Source of the DNA: an uncultured Campylobacter sp.
Lineage (GTDB): Bacteria; Campylobacterota; Campylobacteria; Campylobacterales; Campylobacteraceae
Direction of reading: 5' to 3'
DNA length: 46,288 nucleotides
NCBI GenBank assembly: GCA_900539505.1
Contig: UQCL01000012.1
Location: forward strand, 1 to 46,288
This document shows, piece after piece, positions 41,130-46,288 of this stretch (position 1 is the first letter of the stretch; every line of letters begins with the position of its first letter). Made by a program: the position numbers and the translations under genes. The notes beneath the pieces are model-generated. The model was not told the DNA's origin and made no database searches. It worked only from the letters and a program-made list of their open reading frames with translations.

Positions 41130-42059
41130 TTATAGGCTCGCCATCGCTTCAGCGCACGCGAGGAGCTGCTTTGCGCCCTTTTCGATAAAAGCGCGCGCGA
41201 GCTCCGCGCCTATGCTTTGGTATTGCGATTTTTGCGCGACGATGCTTTGGCGGATGCTTTCGCTGCCGTCGGGTAGGCCCACTATCGCGCTGATGTGGAT
41301 ATTTTCGCCCTCAAGGCGCGCATTGATGCCGATCGGCACCTGGCAGCCGCCCTCCAAAACCCTAACGAAATCCCGCTCCACGGTCGTTTCGATGATCGCG
41401 CGTTCGTCTTTTAAAAATTCTATCGCGCGCAGAATTTGCGGCTCGTCCACCGCCTCGATACCGAGCGCTCCTTGCCCCATCGCAGGGATCATCTGCGAGA
41501 CCTCAAAGGGCGCTACGTGCTTTACCTCGGCGCGCAAATTTAATCGGTTGATGCCCGCCATCGCTAAGATGATCGCGTCGAATTCCCCGTCTTTGAGCCT
41601 TCGCAAGCGAGTTTGGACGTTGCCGCGCAAGGAGATTATCTCTAAATCAGGCCGCATGCTAAGCAGCTGCATCTTGCGGCGAAGGCTCGTGGTACCGACT
41701 TTTGCGCCGCGGGGTAGCTCGCCGAATTTAGAGTATTTTTCGCTGATCATCGCATCGCGCGCGTCCTCGCGAGCACAGATCGCCGCTAGCACTAGCCCCT
41801 GCGGAAACTCCACGGGCACGTCTTTTAGGCTATGCACGGCGATGTGTGCTTCGCTGCGAAGCATACTCTCCTCAAGCTCCTTCGTAAAAAGCCCCTTGCC
41901 GCCGATCTTTGCAAGCGGCGTGTCTAAAATTTTATCGCCTTTGGTTTTCATGCTTTTTAGCTGCGCTTGGATGCCGCTAGCTTCAAGCTGCGATGCGATA
42001 TGTTTGCTCTGCCACAGCGCAAGCACGCTGCCGCGCGTAGCTATGATCAAATTTTTCAT
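41130..42059 (-). CDS. hemC: Hydroxymethylbilane synthase (porphobilinogen deaminase)
   Basis: Joins four porphobilinogens in heme synthesis. IATRGSVLALWQSKHIA at the N-terminus, GDKILDTPLAKIGGKGLFTKELE, AVHSLKDVPVEFP, GTTSLRRKMQLL, RGNVQTRLRRL, and the dipyrromethane-cofactor cysteine in VLEGGCQVPIG (about residue 240). 309 residues, normal. Its ATG overlaps the fxsA stop (ATGA). HemA, the pathway's first enzyme, is encoded 11 kb away in this window. Confidence 0.96.
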   Translation of the reverse strand: MKNLIIATRGSVLALWQSKHIASQLEASGIQAQLKSMKTKGDKILDTPLAKIGGKGLFTKELEESMLRSEAHIAVHSLKDVPVEFPQGLVLAAICAREDARDAMISEKYSKFGELPRGAKVGTTSLRRKMQLLSMRPDLEIISLRGNVQTRLRRLKDGEFDAIILAMAGINRLNLRAEVKHVAPFEVSQMIPAMGQGALGIEAVDEPQILRAIEFLKDERAIIETTVERDFVRVLEGGCQVPIGINARLEGENIHISAIVGLPDGSESIRQSIVAQKSQYQSIGAELARAFIEKGAKQLLACAEAMASL

Positions 42060-42508
42060 TTTTCCTCCCCTATGCTTTTTCGAATCTCGATTTCGTTCTC
42101 TTCGATCACCTCAACGTCGATTACGTCATCGCTTGCGCGGCTGCGTCGCCAAAATTTTCGCTCTCTTTTTTCGGAATTTTCGCTGCCGGTGTTAAATTTA
42201 GGCATGTCGCTGGTAACGCAGTAAAACGACGCAGTGATTACGCAAACGCCCAAAATATCGCCGAAAATGCCAGGCGCGATGAGAAAAACGCCGCCTACGA
42301 CGAAGCCCACGCCGCTTAAAATTTCTTTCGGCGAGATTTTCATTAGATTAAAAAACCCCATCCAAGAGCGGTTCGCTACGACGTAACCGCCTAAAATCGC
42401 GCTTATGACGATCTCCACCGCGTATGCCGCGAAGCCGTTTGCGCTTACGAAATAATAGGTCGTAAATGCCTCAATTATCAGATATGGAACAATCAAAAGC
42501 CTAAACAT
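42056..42508 (-). CDS. fxsA: FxsA family membrane protein
   Basis: 150 residues: two N-terminal hydrophobic segments (LLIVPYLIIEAFTTYYFVSA, IVISAILGGYVVANRSWMGF), then GVGFVVGGVFLIAPGIFGDILGVCVITAS and a basic/acidic tail (RERKFWRRSRASDDVIDVEV). This is the FxsA/YjeG layout; the E. coli protein relieves phage-T7 exclusion by F plasmids, its normal job is unclear. Overlaps hemC by four bases; the same pair occurs in C. jejuni as I recall. AAGGAA precedes the ATG. Confidence 0.85.
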   Translation of the reverse strand: MFRLLIVPYLIIEAFTTYYFVSANGFAAYAVEIVISAILGGYVVANRSWMGFFNLMKISPKEILSGVGFVVGGVFLIAPGIFGDILGVCVITASFYCVTSDMPKFNTGSENSEKRERKFWRRSRASDDVIDVEVIEENEIEIRKSIGEEK

Positions 42509-42573
42509 ATTTTTCCTTGAATTATCGCTTTAAATCGCGCCTCTTTAATGGCGCTAAAATTTAATCGCGGATT

Positions 42574-43161
42574 TTAGCAAATTCCGTCTGAATTTTTAAT
42601 GTATCGCAAGAGCCCCTCGCAGCCGCGCTTGATATCTGCGTAGCAGCGCTCAAAATCGCGCGTGTAGTAGGGATCGGCGATTTGTAGGCGTTGGGGATCG
42701 GTCAAATTTGAACCGGCGTCTTTTAAATTTGAAGCGTTTTGCTGCGATGCAGCGCCGAAATTTGGCCAAGCTGCGGCGCCTTTAAAATTTAGCACATCGC
42801 AGTCTGCAAAATTCCCCTCTTCAAATTCCAAAAGAAATTTTACCTTAGCCATATCCTTGCCGCGAAAAATTCGCTCCAGCGAGCGCATATTTTCATCATC
42901 CATACAAAGAATGAGATCGTAGCGCTCGTAGTCTGCGGGCGTGACCTGCACGGCGCGATGCGCTACGAGCGGTACCTTTTGCTCTTTTAGCACGCGCTGC
43001 GTTTCGTAGTAGGGCGGCGAGCCGATCTCATCGGTGTGCGTCGCCGCAGAATCTACGCTCACGCGTACTTTAAGCTCGCTTTGATTAATAAAATTTTGCA
43101 TCACGGACTGCGCCATCGGCGAGCGGCAGATGTTGCCGTGACAGACGAAAAGTAGCCTCAC
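42574..43161 (-). CDS. Low-molecular-weight protein tyrosine phosphatase
   Basis: Active-site loop VCHGNICRSPMAQ at residues 6-18 (Cys7, Arg13), DSAATHTDEIGSPPYYETQR, and general acid Asp in IADPYYTRDFERCY near the C-terminus. Length 195 against about 150-160 usual: about residues 114-160 carry an Asn/Ala-rich extra loop (AWPNFGAASQQNASNLKDAG) right before the catalytic Asp. It follows lolA by six bases. Substrates could include tyrosine kinases or arginine phosphate; not determinable here. Confidence 0.92.
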   Translation of the reverse strand: MRLLFVCHGNICRSPMAQSVMQNFINQSELKVRVSVDSAATHTDEIGSPPYYETQRVLKEQKVPLVAHRAVQVTPADYERYDLILCMDDENMRSLERIFRGKDMAKVKFLLEFEEGNFADCDVLNFKGAAAWPNFGAASQQNASNLKDAGSNLTDPQRLQIADPYYTRDFERCYADIKRGCEGLLRYIKNSDGIC

Positions 43162-43167
43162 GCGCGC

Positions 43168-43680
43168 CTACTGCGTGATGATGTCGTAGTTTTTCGGGAT
43201 TGCGGGCTTAAAGATCGCCTCGTTTACCGGCGCGTTTTTGCGGACATTGCTTAGATTTATGACGACCTTATTGTCCATTTTGTCGGTGTAGCTGATCTTG
43301 CTCGGCAGATCACCCTTCATCTCGATAAGATATTTCACGTCGTCGAAGCTCGCCTCATAAACGCCCTTTTTATTGGGTTTCGCGTTAGCTAAGATCGCCG
43401 TTAAATTCGGCGTTTCTTTGATATTCGTGATGATAGCTTGCTCAAGTTCGGGCTCGATTACGACGACCTTTGTGAAGCTAAAAAAGATATTTTTTATCGC
43501 AGGGGTCTTGTAATGCCACACGGCGTGCTCTTTCGTGGCGCTAAAATCGCCGCCGTAGCTGATTTTCGCATCGTCGCTCTGCACGGTTTGCGAAAAATTT
43601 GCGCTCAGCGTATCGAATTCTATCCCGCCCGCAAACGCAAAAACGCAGCTCGCCGCTAAAGAAATAAGAGTTTTTTTCAT
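43168..43680 (-). CDS. lolA: Outer-membrane lipoprotein carrier protein LolA
   Basis: Periplasmic chaperone carrying lipoproteins from LolCDE to the outer membrane. Signal peptide MKKTLISLAASCVFAFAGGI, then LSANFSQTVQSDDAKISYGG, HAVWHYKTPAIKNIFF and a half-barrel pattern to IPKNYDIITQ. 170 residues, normal for Campylobacterota. Transcribed divergently from secA, a typical arrangement in this group. Confidence 0.92.
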   Translation of the reverse strand: MKKTLISLAASCVFAFAGGIEFDTLSANFSQTVQSDDAKISYGGDFSATKEHAVWHYKTPAIKNIFFSFTKVVVIEPELEQAIITNIKETPNLTAILANAKPNKKGVYEASFDDVKYLIEMKGDLPSKISYTDKMDNKVVINLSNVRKNAPVNEAIFKPAIPKNYDIITQ

Positions 43681-43713
43681 AAATTTTGCCTTTATTTTTG
43701 AAAATTTGCGCGT

Positions 43714-43719
43714 ATTATA
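43714..43719 (-). promoter_or_regulatory. -10 box of lolA
   Basis: Perfect TATAAT on the minus strand, 34 bases before the lolA ATG, followed by ACGCGC. secA must have its own promoter in the same 120-bp gap, but I see only a weak TTAATATGC near 43763. Confidence 0.6.
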
Positions 43720-43800
43720 GCCGTTTTTCTAGGATTTAATTAAATAGAAACTAAAAATATGTTAATATGCACGGTTAAAATTTTAAAACTAAGGTTTGAG

Positions 43801-46240
43801 ATGTTTAAAAAGGTCATCCACGGGATTTTTGGTACTAAAAACGATAGGATCGTCAAACAATACGCCAAGCGCGCAGCGCAGATCAGTGCGCTTGAAGAAA
43901 ACTACGCGGCGATGGACGATGCGGCGCTTAAGGCGGAATTTGAAGCGTTAAGAGCGCAAGTTCGCGCGGGCGAAAAGAGCACGGATGACGTGCTTAACGA
44001 AGTATTTGCTATCGTGCGAGAGGCGGGCAAAAGAGTGCTAAATATGCGCCACTTCGACGTTCAGCTGATAGGCGGTTTGGTGCTAAACGACGGCGCGATT
44101 GCCGAGATGAAAACGGGCGAAGGAAAGACTCTCGTAGCGACCTTGGCGGTAGTGCTAAACGCGATGGAGGGCAAGGGTGTGCACGTCGTGACCGTAAACG
44201 ACTACCTAGCTAAGCGCGATGCTGCGCAAATGGGCGAGCTATATGAATTTTTAGGGCTTAGTACCGGTGTGATCGTAGGCGGCGAATACGATGACGCCAA
44301 GCGCAAGGCTGCGTACGCGTGCGACATCACTTATGGCACAAACAACGAGTTCGGCTTTGACTACCTGCGCGATAATATGAAATTTAGCGCGGATGAAAAG
44401 GTGCAGCGTGGGCATCATTTCGTAATCGTCGATGAAGTTGATAGTATTTTAATCGACGAAGCACGAACGCCACTTATCATCTCAGGTCCTACGAACCGCA
44501 CTCTAGACGGCTACATCAAGGCAAACGAAGTAGCTCGCCAAATGATCCGCGGCGAGGCGCCAGCCGATCCGAAAGGCAAAGCTACGGGCGATTTTACCGT
44601 AGATGAGAAGAACCGCGCCGTTTTGATCACGGAGGCAGGAATTTCAAAAGCTGAGAAGCTTTTTGGCGTCGATAATCTCTATAGTCTCGAAAATGCCGTG
44701 CTTAGCCACTACCTTGATCAAGCACTTAAGGCGAATTATCTATTTGAAAAGGATGTGCACTATGTCGTGCGCGATGAGCAGGTCATAATCGTGGATGAAT
44801 TTACGGGGCGTCTAAGCGAGGGTCGCAGATTCAGCGAAGGGCTCCATCAGGCTCTTGAAGCTAAAGAGGGTGTGCAAATCCAGGAGGAGAGCCAAACTCT
44901 TGCCGACATTACCTTTCAAAACTACTTCCGCCTTTACGAGAAGCTCGCCGGTATGACGGGTACGGCGCAGACGGAAGCGACAGAATTTTCTCAAATTTAC
45001 AAACTCGAAGTGGTCTCTATCCCCACAAATGTGCCGGTCATCAGAAAGGATCAAAACGATCTTATCTACAAAACCGAGCGCGAGAAATTTGACGCCGTCA
45101 TTGGTGAGATCAAGCGGCTAAATTCTAAAGGACAGCCCGTGCTCGTGGGCACGGCGTCGATTGAAAAGAGCGAGAAGCTGCACGAGCTTTTGGTCAGAGA
45201 AAACATCGCGCACTCCGTGCTAAACGCCAAAAATCACGAGCGCGAAGCGCAGATCATCAAAGACGCGGGCGTAAAGGGCGCCGTAACGATCGCTACGAAT
45301 ATGGCGGGACGCGGCGTGGATATCCGCATAGACGACGAAGTGCGCGCTTTGGGTGGGCTGTATATTTTAGGTACCGAGCGCCACGAAAGCCGCCGCATTG
45401 ATAATCAGCTCCGCGGACGAAGCGGACGCCAAGGTGATCCGGGCGAAAGTAGATTTTTCTTAAGCTTGGAGGATAACCTGCTTAGAATTTTTGGCAGCGA
45501 CAAGATTAAAAATATCATGGATCGCTTGGGTTTGAAAGACGGCGAGCATATCGAATCAGGCATGGTTTCGCGCGCAGTAGAGAACGCGCAGAAAAAGGTT
45601 GAGAGCTTGCACTTTGAAGCGCGTAAAAATATCCTAGAATACGACGACGTCGCAAACGAGCAACGCAAGACGATCTATAAATATCGCAACGAGCTTTTGG
45701 ATCCTGACTACGATCTGAAAGATAAAATCATCCAAAACCGCGAGGAGTACATCTCTAGCGTGCTTGAGGAGCTTGAAATTTTCGACGGCGCAAATATCAA
45801 AGAGGTCGATAAATTCCCGATCGTCGCTAAAATCGCTCAAGAAACGGGCGAGGTGCTCGAAAACAGCGAGCTTGAGAAAGTCGATGATTTCAAAGAGCTG
45901 AAAGAAAAGATCATCGGCGCGCTTGCCGTTTCGTATGAGAACAAGATGGCACCGATCGATCCGCAGCAGCGAAAAAGTATCGAAAAGATGCTTTATCTGC
46001 AGATCGTCGATCGCGACTGGCGGGAGCATCTGTATCAGATGGACATCCTAAAGGCGGGCATCGGACTTCGCGGCTACAACCACAAAGACCCGCTTACCGA
46101 GTATAAAAAGGAGAGCTACAATCTCTTTATGGAGCTTGTAATGCGCCTTAAATCCGACAGCATCCGCTTGCTGCATTCGATCCAGTTCAAATCACAGGAG
46201 GAGATCGAAGCCGAGCGGCGCGCGATGCAGGAGCGTATGG
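43801..46240 (+). CDS. secA: Preprotein translocase ATPase SecA, 3' end missing
   Basis: Motor of Sec export at the inner membrane. GIFGTKNDRIVKQYAKRAAQ at the start, Walker A MKTGEGKTLVATLAV (about residue 103), DEAD-like VIVDEVDSILIDEARTPL (about 215), LAGMTGTAQTEATEF and GRSGRQGDPGESRFFLS. 813 genomic codons are present; the family is about 850-860 residues, so roughly the last 45 residues, including the zinc-binding tail, are missing. The frame runs straight into adapter and would read AVSYTHLRAHET, a well-known artefact. AAGG lies seven bases before the ATG. Confidence 0.97.
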
Positions 46241-46288
46241 CTGTCTCTTATACACATCTCCGAGCCCACGAGACTACGCTGCATCTCG
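46241..46288. other. Nextera adapter plus index at contig end
   Basis: CTGTCTCTTATACACATCT begins the Nextera mosaic end, followed by CCGAGCCCACGAGAC (read-2 adapter). Then comes TACGCTGC, which I recall as an i7 index (N721), and ATCTCG. It is an untrimmed library artefact that truncates secA. Confidence 0.98.

Noticed and set aside
1..46288. CRISPR arrays, tRNA or rRNA genes, insertion sequences, prophage
   Set aside because: I looked for regular spaced repeats, TPsiC-loop words and transposase or integrase motifs and found none.

Overview
The window looks like a chromosomal contig from a Campylobacter of the higher-GC oral group (C. gracilis, C. showae or C. rectus-like). This is inferred from gene content and from gene pairs typical of Campylobacterota (aspA-dcuA, rarA with mmcQ, DUF2018-polyprenyl synthase-hemA-proS, fxsA-hemC, lolA divergent from secA, a PEB4/Cbf2-type chaperone). 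Coding regions are fairly GC-rich, while the intergenic DNA is full of AAATTT-type words. No rRNA, tRNA, insertion sequence, prophage or CRISPR array was seen. Both ends carry Illumina Nextera adapter (1-25 and 46241-46288), so the contig ends are artefacts and the terminal secA gene is cut.

Layout. 1-4.4 kb: C4-dicarboxylate exchange (dcuA), aspartase (aspA) and a DedA membrane protein, all on the minus strand; aspartase plus dicarboxylate exchange feeds aspartate and fumarate metabolism. 4.5-6.3 kb: periplasmic PPIase/chaperone and methionine-binding metQ. 6.5-11.4 kb: valS, a 48-residue membrane protein, meso-diaminopimelate dehydrogenase and an orphan metN. 11.8-13.9 kb: a Met-rich secreted peptide in an operon with an OmpR-type response regulator and a histidine kinase. 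14.2-18.2 kb: a membrane protein and the pta-ackA acetate pathway. 18.3-22.6 kb: a ComEA-like secreted protein, then ilvBH and lpxD. 23-26.5 kb: loosely spaced single genes (peptidase E, MdaB-like reductase, an orphan protein, a DUF417/RclC-like protein). 27.1-31.5 kb: DUF2018-polyprenyl synthase-hemA-proS. 32.4-36.5 kb: a HAD phosphatase with a small partner, divergent from a sulfur-assimilation operon (metY, Rrf2 regulator, cysK). 37.2-40 kb: rarA, mmcQ, a remnant of the rarA 3' end, and a low-complexity orphan protein. 40.3-46.2 kb: a periplasmic protein, fxsA-hemC, a low-molecular-weight phosphatase with lolA, and divergent secA (3' truncated).

The most unusual signal is in the DNA rather than in any one gene. 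The 9-mer GCGGAATTT (or its complement AAATTCCGC) occurs 26 times by eye in 46 kb, where well under one copy is expected by chance. It is enriched even among GAATTT sites, sits in both genes and gaps, and sometimes forms inverted pairs able to make hairpins. That is the density and behaviour of known DNA uptake sequences, and the core is an RAATTY site, the methylation target used for DNA discrimination in C. jejuni transformation. Closely related DNA also appears as in-frame low-complexity inserts inside conserved enzymes (Pta, HemA, polyprenyl synthase, a HAD phosphatase, an LMW phosphatase) and an orphan protein, as if an AAATTCCGC-bearing minisatellite had spread into coding sequence. A 14-bp palindrome, AAATTTTAAAATTT, occurs nine times, in non-coding DNA.
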